Part shown: positions 43,515 through 51,902 of the stretch, one piece after another
Layout of the letters: the number at the start of each line of letters is the position of its first letter
Numbering within the stretch: the stretch's first letter is position 1
NCBI GenBank assembly: GCA_024743435.1
Contig: JANSWO010000008.1
Span: forward strand, 124,001-188,000
Source: Pseudomonadaceae bacterium
GTDB lineage: Bacteria > Pseudomonadota > Gammaproteobacteria > Pseudomonadales > Azotimanducaceae
DNA length: 64,000 nucleotides
Direction of reading: 5' to 3'
Translations under genes and position numbers: made by a program
The notes under the pieces: generated by a model
What the model was told of the DNA's origin: nothing
Database searches by the model: none
What the model saw: the letters and a program-made list of their open reading frames with translations, nothing else

Positions 43515-44530
43515 CGACGCTCGTTTTTGCCGCCGCCGCGGTGGTTGAAGGCGCGTTCGGACTGCAGTTTGATACGCCGGTGTCGGCTGCAGCACTGCGC
43601 GGATCTCTGGCCAGAATGGATATCCCGTTCAGCGCCCAAGGATTATCTGAGCGCGAAGTAGATCTGCCTGCCGGCATGATCTCACCGTGGCGGGAGCTGG
43701 CGCCTTCGGAAGAGCCCGGGGTGTTCGCCAGCCTGCCACGTCAATACTTCGTACTTCTGGATGAGGAGAAGCGGCCTCTTCGAATCGTTGGCTTACTCCA
43801 GCCGGCCACAACGTGCGCTGCATTGGCCGAGACTCTCATTCCGCTACTGCATCGCCGCTATCGCCGTAGCGGCAGCCCGCCCAGCGCGCCGGTGCGCTAC
43901 GGCACAGACAACGGCTCCCTCGATGTGCGCTGCCTGCCTGGTGGCGAACTACTGTTCGACTATGCCGCCGATAAAGCAATCGAGGCGTGGTTACACCGGC
44001 ACGACAAGCGCGCGCGCGAGCACCGCAAAAACGCCGCACTTCGCTTTGCCGACAGCTTTCTGCAAGGCTCGCCTTCACGGCTGGACGGCGCGCTTGGCGT
44101 GCCTTTCAGGCGCCCTTTCCAAGCCGGGCGCTACACACCGGATGAGAAGTTTGAGCGCCGGCTTCCCAGCCTGCCTCTGTTTCTGGAGAACGCTCGCACC
44201 TACCTCACTTTGGCCCCAGACGGCAATCCGATATCCGTGCATGCGCGGCTAGAGCAACCGGCGCAAGGGCTCATTGAGCGCATCAAAACTGCCCTGGCAG
44301 CCAAATACCCTGTGATCGTCAAAGATACGCCGCGGCACAGGATTCACAGTGCCGGCGCAGACTGGGCCGTCGTTCGAGTTATGCAGGACGGTGCGCTGGA
44401 ACTGTCGTTCATCGATCGGCGCGCACATATGGCGATGCGCGCCCGCTCGAGCAAAGAAGAGCAGGCTCGTATCGCGGCCCAAAAAGCGGCGGAGAAACGC
44501 GCATTCGAGGAGGCCAGCCGTGGGCTCTAA
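43508..44530 (+). CDS. Hypothetical exported protein
   Basis: 340 residues from GTG 43508, which sits inside the end of the lipoprotein gene (GTGTTAG); from there the protein starts with a signal-like segment LATLVFAAAAVVEGAFG. An earlier in-frame start at 43475 exists. The body has no motif I recognise; two segments, LRGSLARMDIPFSAQG and FERRLPSLPLFLENARTYLTLAPDG, look like conserved cores, and the C-terminus is a charged helix (EEQARIAAQKAAEKRAFEE). Probably co-expressed with the lipoprotein. Confidence 0.65.
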   Translation: MLATLVFAAAAVVEGAFGLQFDTPVSAAALRGSLARMDIPFSAQGLSEREVDLPAGMISPWRELAPSEEPGVFASLPRQYFVLLDEEKRPLRIVGLLQPATTCAALAETLIPLLHRRYRRSGSPPSAPVRYGTDNGSLDVRCLPGGELLFDYAADKAIEAWLHRHDKRAREHRKNAALRFADSFLQGSPSRLDGALGVPFRRPFQAGRYTPDEKFERRLPSLPLFLENARTYLTLAPDGNPISVHARLEQPAQGLIERIKTALAAKYPVIVKDTPRHRIHSAGADWAVVRVMQDGALELSFIDRRAHMAMRARSSKEEQARIAAQKAAEKRAFEEASRGL

Positions 44531-44732
44531 TGGTAAAACCAGGCGCGGGCCGGCTGCTTGCGAAAGCAGGCAGCTACCACCGTTGATCAACGTCGAAACA
44601 CGCGTGGCGGATCGACGCAGAAAGGATAAGCCGAGGGGCGCCTACCAGGGTAACGAACGGCGAGTGGCCGAGCGCCGCAACACAGCCGGGCAGGCCTTTC
44701 TATGGAACTGGCTCAATAGCGCCCAGCGCTGA
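44520..44732 (+). CDS. Small basic hypothetical protein
   Basis: 70 residues from GTG 44520, overlapping the previous stop by 11 bp. Strongly basic, with repeated RR pairs (RVADRRRKDK, ERRVAERRN). It could be the third gene of the unit starting at 43296, but it is short, has no ATG and may be chance. Confidence 0.4.
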   Translation: MGSNGKTRRGPAACESRQLPPLINVETRVADRRRKDKPRGAYQGNERRVAERRNTAGQAFLWNWLNSAQR

Positions 44733-44763
44733 AAACGCAGCAGAGCGAGCTGGTGCCAGCTCG

Positions 44764-45360
44764 CTAGGCTGTCGATGCGAAATCGAGTTCGGATGCCGTC
44801 TGACAACCCGCAGCTTCCAGGCGCTCATTGCACTGGGCGTAGATGCCGCCAAGACGTTCGAGCACAAAGCGTCGGAACAGGTCTTGAACGAGATCCACCG
44901 CTGCGCCATCGAAGCGCAGAGCTAGGCACGTGCTGATAAACGCCCGGGCGACCATGCGCGGAGATATCGGCATCTCGTTCGGGTCAAGCTCACTGCCAAT
45001 CGCGAGGTTTACCCGCTCGCTGATCATGCCGAGGAGCACCTGAAAGTGATCGCTAACCTGCTCAGCCGCCCTGGCTGACAGTAACTCAGCCTCGGCGGAT
45101 ATCTCATCCAGATTCTGGTTTCCGAACCAAACTCTTTGATATTTAGTAAGTTTGTTCGCAAATATTTGAACAAGCTGATGTTTGCGAAGGCGCATTTCCC
45201 GCATCAGGTCAAAACAGCGTGAGCGAGCCTCTTCGGTGTCCTCCCGAAAAGCGAGCTCAAACAGTCCGTCTTCGATATTGAAATACAGTCCCTCAATCAG
45301 CTCCACCAGTTGTCCCGTTACGTCCTGGTGCATTGCTGTTACCACGTTACGCGGTTGCAT
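44764..45360 (-). CDS. Short DUF1631-like protein (N-terminal module only)
   Basis: 198 residues that align by eye with residues ~50-240 of the long DUF1631 protein at 24524: FNIEDGLFELAF against FNGADDALFEMAD, CFDLMREMRLRKHQL against YFDAMRELRLQRRHI, and a shared ending RFVLERLGGIYAQCNERLEAAG against RYVMEQLEPIYVESNRLLAEAG. The linker, central and C-terminal modules are absent, not broken: the gene ends cleanly. ATG 45360 or ATG 45333 may be the start. Lies just downstream of gspM. Function unknown. Confidence 0.75.
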   Translation of the reverse strand: MQPRNVVTAMHQDVTGQLVELIEGLYFNIEDGLFELAFREDTEEARSRCFDLMREMRLRKHQLVQIFANKLTKYQRVWFGNQNLDEISAEAELLSARAAEQVSDHFQVLLGMISERVNLAIGSELDPNEMPISPRMVARAFISTCLALRFDGAAVDLVQDLFRRFVLERLGGIYAQCNERLEAAGCQTASELDFASTA

Positions 45361-45515
45361 AGGCGGTCGTCTCTTTTATGTCCCGAGCGCCAGTCTATGC
45401 CCGCGCCGGGCACACTTCGGTGACCTGGGCAGCTGTGAAAACGAGAACGCGTTCGCGTTAGGACAGATCCATCGCGTTAGATGCAAGAAGCCAGGTGCAG
45501 GGCGCCAGCGACAAG

Positions 45516-46031
45516 CTACTGCAGAGCAAAACGCGCGTTGACGTAGCCGGGAGTTGAATCCGTGCTCACCTGTGCGTCCCGAACCACAATGCCGTTGTTG
45601 GCGGACAAATCTGACAACCACTGCAGGATGTCGTTAAACGGCTTGCCTTCAAACGTAACGCTGTAGGTCTCACCGCCGCCTTCCGGGCGGGCACGGGTGA
45701 TATTGAGGCCGGCGCTAGCGGCTGACCGCGTAATGATGGTGAGCGTGGGTCGACTGCGGCCGCGCTCCGCCTGGCTGGATTGCGCTTTGCCGCGCGCCCG
45801 GCTGGCGGTCCTCTGCATAAACTCGAGGTCGCCCTGCAGGCGTTGGTGCGTGCTCACCGCACGATCATGCCACTGTGATACGGGTTGCCAGACAGCAAGC
45901 CAAAGAAAAACGACAGCGAGAAATCCGGCCAGCAAGGCCAGCAAGCTCCGGTCTCTCGGCGTTTGAGCCGCGAACCATCGAGCCGCCTGTGATTCGGACA
46001 CTCGCTGACTGAGCGTATCGATGATACTCAC
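45516..46031 (-). CDS. gspM: Type II secretion protein GspM
   Basis: 171 residues with a short cytoplasmic N-terminus, one membrane helix (~28-50, LLALLAGFLAVVFLWLAVW) and a small periplasmic domain, as in GspM, which forms the inner-membrane assembly platform with GspL. Start overlaps the gspL stop by ATGA. Last gsp gene of the operon. Confidence 0.88.
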   Translation of the reverse strand: MSIIDTLSQRVSESQAARWFAAQTPRDRSLLALLAGFLAVVFLWLAVWQPVSQWHDRAVSTHQRLQGDLEFMQRTASRARGKAQSSQAERGRSRPTLTIITRSAASAGLNITRARPEGGGETYSVTFEGKPFNDILQWLSDLSANNGIVVRDAQVSTDSTPGYVNARFALQ

Positions 46032-47275
46032 GATGATCCCTCCGTCGCCGCCAGCCGCAAGCGCAGGTTGACCGCCCCACCACTCTCTTCGGCATTGAGA
46101 ATCTCAACGCTGTTGCCAGCCTCTTTGAGCGTCCGTTGAAGGGCATCGACCCGGTCAAAACCAGGCACCTGCAGGTCCAGCGTCATATCGCCTCTGGTGC
46201 CTGAGTAATTGACAGAACGTAGCGTGATTGATGCATCTGACGATTCAGAGAACCGGCTGAGCAGCTCGATGAAGCCCTCGCCACCACCGCCTGCCTCGCC
46301 GAGCGCCAGCCGCCACTCCCGCGCTGCGCTGCGCGGCGCGCGACCGAATACGTCTTTGAACAATTCGTTCTGCCGCGCCTGTAGATCGTCCGCCTGGCGC
46401 TCCGCCCACCAGGCCTGACCAGCCATCGCCAGCACCGCAACAACGGCCCAGAGACCGGCCAGCACAGCCACTGAACGCCAGTAGCCAGAGCCACCCGTGG
46501 ATCGCCGACGTACGGCGAAATCGCCCTGCAGTAGATTCAGCCCGCGATGGCCGGCGATCCAACGCTGAGCGAAGTATGTGAGGCCGCCGCCGTCATGGCC
46601 TTCCGCGCGAAACTTTGCACCAGCCAGCTCTGCCTGCTCAAGCGCCGTGAGTTCGTCGTTGATCTGAATAACGGTAACCGGCGACTGCGCATCGTCTTCA
46701 ACCAACGCGGACAGCGCTAAAGTCACATTCTCCCGGTCAACCGAGGCCAACTGATCTTCGGTGGCAACCAGCACCTCCCCGGCATCGAACAACAATGCGA
46801 CGGTACCAGCAGCTTGCGGCAGACATTGCGCATCGGCATGCAGATAGCCCGGAGACAAGCCAATTTCGGCCAGGCACGCCAGCCAATCGCGCAGCATTGC
46901 TCGATCGACCAGGTTGCATACGGTGGGCTGAGATCGAACGATGCTGCCGTGAGCCAGGTGCATCCCATCGATGTCGCCGGCGGTGAATTCCTCGACCGCA
47001 TAAGGCAGCGCGAGGCGGATCTGACGCGCGGAACTTGCCGTCACACTGACCCGGACGTTGAGAACGTACTCCGTCGGCAGAAAAACGACGACGTTTTCGG
47101 GGTCGGACAACCAGTCGGCATCCAGATCCGTCAGCTCTGTCAGACCACGATAATCGGTAACGCCATGCCCGCGATGGCTGCCATCGTCTTCGAGCAGCAA
47201 CCATTCCGCTCCCAGCCTGGGTTCGCCTTCGTCGTGATCAACCGGCGATATCAATCGTATAAATAGTCGCGGCAT
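46028..47275 (-). CDS. gspL: Type II secretion protein GspL
   Basis: 415 residues: a cytoplasmic actin-like domain (~1-255) that binds the ATPase GspE, one membrane helix at ~272-292 (VAVLAGLWAVVAVLAMAGQ) and a periplasmic ferredoxin-like domain. The FLPTEYVLNVRV segment is typical. A 152-bp gap separates it from gspK, larger than elsewhere in the operon, and could hold an internal promoter or processing site. Confidence 0.9.
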   Translation of the reverse strand: MPRLFIRLISPVDHDEGEPRLGAEWLLLEDDGSHRGHGVTDYRGLTELTDLDADWLSDPENVVVFLPTEYVLNVRVSVTASSARQIRLALPYAVEEFTAGDIDGMHLAHGSIVRSQPTVCNLVDRAMLRDWLACLAEIGLSPGYLHADAQCLPQAAGTVALLFDAGEVLVATEDQLASVDRENVTLALSALVEDDAQSPVTVIQINDELTALEQAELAGAKFRAEGHDGGGLTYFAQRWIAGHRGLNLLQGDFAVRRRSTGGSGYWRSVAVLAGLWAVVAVLAMAGQAWWAERQADDLQARQNELFKDVFGRAPRSAAREWRLALGEAGGGGEGFIELLSRFSESSDASITLRSVNYSGTRGDMTLDLQVPGFDRVDALQRTLKEAGNSVEILNAEESGGAVNLRLRLAATEGSS

Positions 47276-47427
47276 GCCTGGTTAGTGTGTCCTGTTCTCA
47301 AGCGAAAAAGAGATGCTGAGGCGACGCGCCCGCGCGCTTGCACAGCCCACCGCAACGGGGCGCACTGTACCGGCCGAAACCCGGCCCGTCATCCGCCGAA
47401 GCGGAGATTGCTGAATATAGCCAAACA

Positions 47428-48486
47428 TCATGCTTCCTCGATCTCTGCCTGGAAGCGGGTGTAGAAGCGACGTCCGAAGTCCCGGCTGATCAGCCTGATA
47501 CGGCCGTCACCCGGATCACGGGCCAGAATCGAGCGAAGTTCAACTCTTGCGCCTTCGAAGTCGGCGCGAACATCCAATGCGAAGTACTCGCTCACGACCG
47601 TAAGCGCATCCGTTGCCGCTGCCAACTCGGCAAGCTCCGACGCCGCCGTCGCGACGTCTGAGAAGTCTCGCTCTGAATTGACAAAGGGTTCGACGTTCGC
47701 CTCGGTGAGAGCCGGCGACAGTGACATAAGCACCGGCAGACTAACCGTATTAATGTTGACTGCCAGTTCGGATTCAGGGAGCGCGCACACGTGCTGGGCG
47801 AGCGCTGCATAGACCTCATCGGTCACCCCCTGCACCGCACGCAGCTCACCGATATCGGTCAGCAATGTATTCGCCGCTCGGTAGGAAGGCTGAGCAATCA
47901 GGTATTCACTATCCTCCGCGCCAAAGCCTGTCACCTCGTCATCGGCGTCCACCCAGTCTTTCACCGCATCTGCGATAGCTTCATCCAGGGCGAGGTAGCG
48001 CAGTAAGGCCTTAAAGCGCACTAACGGATCTGCACCGGCCGGCGATTCACCACGAGAAAACTCCTCGTCTTCCTCGTCACCGTTCCCGTGCGCGCCTGCG
48101 CTCGCAAGCGAATTGACGTTAAAACAACGATGCAGATCGGTGAACTGCACTTCGAGAAAGCCGCCTTCAATCTCAAACGGCGCAAGCGGCTGCGCCCAGA
48201 TTTCGGCAAGCGTGTCCTTCGACTTGGTTGCGCCGTTGTTCCAGTCCTCATACAACGCCTGTCGCGCAAACGCTTCCGCGCCGATGGCAAAGTGGCGCGC
48301 CTGGCTACCATTAAACGCCACGCGCGACTGAGCGATGGTGAGCGACTGTTGCTGCATCAGTTGATACGCAATCGCGCTGATCAGCGCGACGACGAAGAGA
48401 ATGCTGACCAACGCAACGCCACAGATTCGACGCGCCCGCGAGTGGCGTCCTATGCCGCTGGCCATAGTGCGGCGCTGGAACGTCAT
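47428..48486 (-). CDS. gspK: Type II secretion minor pseudopilin GspK
   Basis: 352 residues from ATG 48486, which overlaps the gspJ stop as ATGA; the frame is open to 48504. Prepilin-like N-terminus with Arg-rich leader and G-VALVSILFVVALIS helix (GspK lacks the usual Glu at +5), then a large globular domain with calcium-type acidic loops (DWVDADDEVTGFGAEDSEY). GspK caps the pseudopilus tip with GspI and GspJ. Confidence 0.92.
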   Translation of the reverse strand: MTFQRRTMASGIGRHSRARRICGVALVSILFVVALISAIAYQLMQQQSLTIAQSRVAFNGSQARHFAIGAEAFARQALYEDWNNGATKSKDTLAEIWAQPLAPFEIEGGFLEVQFTDLHRCFNVNSLASAGAHGNGDEEDEEFSRGESPAGADPLVRFKALLRYLALDEAIADAVKDWVDADDEVTGFGAEDSEYLIAQPSYRAANTLLTDIGELRAVQGVTDEVYAALAQHVCALPESELAVNINTVSLPVLMSLSPALTEANVEPFVNSERDFSDVATAASELAELAAATDALTVVSEYFALDVRADFEGARVELRSILARDPGDGRIRLISRDFGRRFYTRFQAEIEEA

Positions 48487-49118
48487 AGCGGCGGTACTTC
48501 CCATAGCCGCTCGACGTTCCCGAACGGCTCCACGTCGAGCCGCATCCGAATACCCGCAATCGCCAGTTGCGGGTCACTCGCGCCATCGCCCGGCAACGGC
48601 CATATGCGGTGCTCGTTTCCAGAGACATCCAAAGCTACGAACTCCACAGCCTCAACGTCAGACAGCAGCGTTTGTGCGACCGGCTCCGAATCAACGTCAC
48701 GATCCAGAACCGACCAGTAGTAGCGCAACAACGCGCCGTCATGAAATCGGTAGGCGACCCGCTGGTTGTTTCCCCGCGCGAGCGCAAGCGGGTTACGCCA
48801 GCCCATTCGGGTCAATTCGAACAGGCCATCGGGGTTTATCCGCAAAGCGGGCGCGGCGTCACCATAAGCTTCACGAATGGGTCTGCGGCTGGCTTGCATC
48901 ACATCAGTCTCAACAAGGCGCATCAGTCGCTGGACGTGAGCCAGTCGCTCACCACGGCCATCGCTTGCGGACTGTTGCTTCAAAACATCCCGAACCAGCT
49001 GCGCCGACGCCGTACCCAATATGGCAAAGATGAACAGCGCCACCAACATCTCGAACAGCGTAAAGCCGGCACGCCGGCCTGTGTGGGTCGAGAGGGGCCG
49101 AGTCAACACCATGGACAT
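48483..49118 (-). CDS. gspJ: Type II secretion minor pseudopilin GspJ
   Basis: 211 residues with prepilin leader and cleavage site AG-FTLFEMLVALFIFAIL; the rest shows the GspJ pattern (RRPIREAYGDAAP, MGWRNPLALARGNNQRVAY). Its first base overlaps the last base of the gspI stop. Confidence 0.93.
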   Translation of the reverse strand: MSMVLTRPLSTHTGRRAGFTLFEMLVALFIFAILGTASAQLVRDVLKQQSASDGRGERLAHVQRLMRLVETDVMQASRRPIREAYGDAAPALRINPDGLFELTRMGWRNPLALARGNNQRVAYRFHDGALLRYYWSVLDRDVDSEPVAQTLLSDVEAVEFVALDVSGNEHRIWPLPGDGASDPQLAIAGIRMRLDVEPFGNVERLWEVPPL

Positions 49119-49519
49119 CAGAAGCGCCCCAGAAAACCGGTGGCCGTGTGTAGCGGCCCGACAGAACGGCCATCCACAGACTCGAACACAGCAAGATCCA
49201 CACGACGCAACAGCGGCGTTGTGGTCGCGACGACATCAACTTCAATCAACCATTCCCGATCACCCATTCGAACGCGTGTGCTGTCGCGGCCGGTTGGAAT
49301 GGGCTCGGTGGTGCTTCGACGGGTCAGGCGCAGGGCGGTTAAGTGATTGTCCGCCACCCATTGAGCCACGGTCTTGCGTTCGAGCTTGTACAAATTTGTC
49401 GTGGTTGTGCCGAGCCGCGATGAAACCGCAACGCCAGCAAAGGCAAACACCACGAGCGCAATCAGCATCTCAATCAGAGTAAAGCCGCGCTTGCCACGCT
49501 GTCGAATAGCAAGCTTCAC
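49118..49519 (-). CDS. gspI: Type II secretion minor pseudopilin GspI
   Basis: 133 residues. Prepilin motif RG-FTLIEMLIALVVFAFAG, then WVADNHLTALRLTRRS, the conserved W-A-x-N core of GspI. Overlaps gspH by four bases. Confidence 0.93.
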   Translation of the reverse strand: MKLAIRQRGKRGFTLIEMLIALVVFAFAGVAVSSRLGTTTTNLYKLERKTVAQWVADNHLTALRLTRRSTTEPIPTGRDSTRVRMGDREWLIEVDVVATTTPLLRRVDLAVFESVDGRSVGPLHTATGFLGRF

Positions 49520-50112
49520 AGGTCAAAGTCCAGCTGCAGGTCTAGCGGCTCATTGGTCCTTGCAAGGCGTAGATTCAGTCCATCGCTGATGAGAAAATTT
49601 GTCTGCAGGGCATCGCCAGGAAAGAGTTCGAGTTCAAACGGTGTCATCTCGCCACTTGAGAAAAGCACAATAGATGGCGTCAGTGCCGCCTCGGCCTCTT
49701 CGCCTTCCGCCTGGCTGTCTGTCACCGGCCGCGCTCGCTGGGAAACAGACTCGATCAGCTTTGCTTGGCGACCTTCGACTTCCAGTCGCAGCTCCAGGTC
49801 AGGTAGCTGCTGCTTCGCAAACACTCGATCGGCAACCACCTGCCAGCCGTCGGTATCTGACAACTCAGCAAAGCTGTAGCCCGCCTCGTCTACGACGACG
49901 CCCCACTCTCGATTGCGTTGCAGCGCCTGCGCCCTCGCGGTCTCGATCACCTGCAGCAGGCGTTGGGCATCCGCGTCAAGCCGGTACTGAGTTCCGCGAT
50001 TCGTGGCATTGAGCAGCAACGTGCCGGCGAGCACGCCAACGATCACCACGACTACCAAGAGCTCGATCAGCGTGAAGCCTCGACTTCGGGCCACCGCAAT
50101 CTGGGTGACCAC
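49516..50112 (-). CDS. gspH: Type II secretion minor pseudopilin GspH
   Basis: 198 residues. Prepilin motif RG-FTLIELLVVVVIVGVLAG, followed by the GspH beta-rich domain (ALQRNREWGVVVDEAGYSF). Slightly longer than the usual ~170 because of an acidic insert (QAEGEEAEAAL). Lies five bases after gspG. Confidence 0.92.
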   Translation of the reverse strand: MVTQIAVARSRGFTLIELLVVVVIVGVLAGTLLLNATNRGTQYRLDADAQRLLQVIETARAQALQRNREWGVVVDEAGYSFAELSDTDGWQVVADRVFAKQQLPDLELRLEVEGRQAKLIESVSQRARPVTDSQAEGEEAEAALTPSIVLFSSGEMTPFELELFPGDALQTNFLISDGLNLRLARTNEPLDLQLDFDL

Positions 50113-50117
50113 AGCCG

Positions 50118-50585
50118 TTAGATGTCCTGGTAGCGGATATCGGCCGCGACGCCTTCGCCGCCTTCCTGGCCATCAGCACCAAGCGAGTACAGCTCGAAGC
50201 TGGTTCCCGAAGACAAGTAAACGTAGCTGGAACCCCATGGGTCGGTGTTGAGTTTCTTAACGTAAGGCTCGGGCGGGTAGTTCTTCGGCTCGGGGAAACC
50301 GGAGGGCTTTTGCACCAGAGCTTCGAGCCCCTGATCCGTGGACGGATAGCTATGGTTATCCAGCCGATACATGTCGAGCGCGTTAGATAGCGCATTGATA
50401 TCCGCACGTGCAGCCGTGACTTTGGCTTGATCCGGACGACCGATGAAATTAGGCACCACGAGCGCGGCCAGGATGCCGATGATGACGACCACCACCAAAA
50501 TCTCAATCAGCGTAAAACCCATAGCCGGGCGGCGAGATATCGCTCGATTTCCGCTGCGCGCACGTGCTTGTACTTCAGTGTTCAT
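50118..50585 (-). CDS. gspG: Type II secretion major pseudopilin GspG
   Basis: 155 residues. An unusually long leader (about 22 residues, Arg-rich) precedes the cleavage site G-FTLIEILVVVVIIGILAAL; then the long helix and the GspG C-terminal loops with DNHSYPSTDQGLEALV, DPWGSSYVY and the calcium-binding SLGADGQEGGEG. The main subunit of the pseudopilus. Confidence 0.96.
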   Translation of the reverse strand: MNTEVQARARSGNRAISRRPAMGFTLIEILVVVVIIGILAALVVPNFIGRPDQAKVTAARADINALSNALDMYRLDNHSYPSTDQGLEALVQKPSGFPEPKNYPPEPYVKKLNTDPWGSSYVYLSSGTSFELYSLGADGQEGGEGVAADIRYQDI

Positions 50586-50627
50586 TGCGTAGTTCTCAGC
50601 GTTGCTGACGTTGCATCTACTGCCTCG

Positions 50628-51836
50628 TCAGATGGTTTGGTTAATCGACAGAATCGGCACAAGAATAGCGGCAACAATCATCATCACAAGCGCGCCCATT
50701 CCCAAAAGCATGGTCGGCTCGAATAGCTTCACCAGGGTTGTGACAAGCCGCTCAAGTTCGTCCTGCTGATACTTTGATATGCGCTCCAGCATGGTGTCGA
50801 GTTCGCCACTGGCTTCACCGCTGGCAACCATATGCAGGAACATGGGCGGGAAAACGCTAACGCCCTCGAGCGCGTTGCGCAGTGAGCCGCCCTCACTGAC
50901 CTTCACGGTTGCATCGGCAAGCTTGCGCCGCAGCCAGGTATTCGACACCACGTCGCCGGCAATGTTCATTGCATCCACAAGCGGCACGCCAGACGAGCCA
51001 AGGATCGACAGCGTTGAGGCGTAGCGGGCCGCATTGTTGAGACGGGAAATTCGGCCAAACAGGGGCATCGACAGTTTGCGTTCATCCCACGCCAGGCGCA
51101 GGGCCGGATTCTGCAGCAGCCAGCGAACCGTAAACACCGCCGCGACCGCAACAAGCAACATCAACCACCAGTAGTCGCGGGAGAAGCTGCTCACACTGAT
51201 CAGAATCTGGGTCATGAGCGGCAGGTTCTGATCCATCTGATCGAACATCTCGACGATGCCGGGCACGACATAGACCATCAGGCCGCCAATCATGAGCAGT
51301 GCAGCCACCAGGATGAGAGCTGGGTAAAACAGCGCCATCTCGACGTTACGTCGTGATTCGAATCTGCGCTCGAGGTAGTCAGCAAGGTTTTCCAGCACCT
51401 TGTCGAGGAAACCAGATTGCTCACCTGCGGCGACCGTTGAGACGTACAGCTGTCCGAACGACGTTGGGAATTCGGCGAGCGCAGCCGCAATGGAGTAGCC
51501 CTCCAGGACTCTGGATCGGACCGCCATGATGAGCGATGAAACGTGCCGCTTTTCGGACTGCTGGGCTACCGCGCGCAGGGCTTCCTCAATTGGCAAGCCA
51601 GCGTTAATCAGCGTGGCGAGCTGGCGGGTAAAAAGGACCTGATCGAGGCCGGTCAGCTTACGATTGAATCCCTGCAGCGACAGCGTTTTCGAGCGTTGGG
51701 ATGCCGGTTCTACCGCGAGTGGCGCGAGCCCCTTGTCGCGCAACAGCTGACGAACCTGGCGGATACTGTCCGCCTCCAACACGCCCTTTTGTTGCTTGCC
51801 TCGATCGTCGAGAGCGCTGTATTCGAATGCGGCCAT
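50628..51836 (-). CDS. gspF: Type II secretion inner-membrane protein GspF
   Basis: 402 residues with two T2SSF domains, each a helical bundle plus membrane helices (~168-190 YPALILVAALLMIGGLMVYV; ~218-238; ~370-398 LLGMGALVMMIVAAILVPI). GspF anchors the ATPase GspE to the assembly platform. It follows gspE by 66 bp. Confidence 0.95.
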   Translation of the reverse strand: MAAFEYSALDDRGKQQKGVLEADSIRQVRQLLRDKGLAPLAVEPASQRSKTLSLQGFNRKLTGLDQVLFTRQLATLINAGLPIEEALRAVAQQSEKRHVSSLIMAVRSRVLEGYSIAAALAEFPTSFGQLYVSTVAAGEQSGFLDKVLENLADYLERRFESRRNVEMALFYPALILVAALLMIGGLMVYVVPGIVEMFDQMDQNLPLMTQILISVSSFSRDYWWLMLLVAVAAVFTVRWLLQNPALRLAWDERKLSMPLFGRISRLNNAARYASTLSILGSSGVPLVDAMNIAGDVVSNTWLRRKLADATVKVSEGGSLRNALEGVSVFPPMFLHMVASGEASGELDTMLERISKYQQDELERLVTTLVKLFEPTMLLGMGALVMMIVAAILVPILSINQTI

Positions 51837-51902
51837 GGCCTCGCCTGGGGGTTAACGTTGTTTCGTTGCGGGTGCGGCTGCATCGAGCCGCTGTCGCCGC
51901 GC

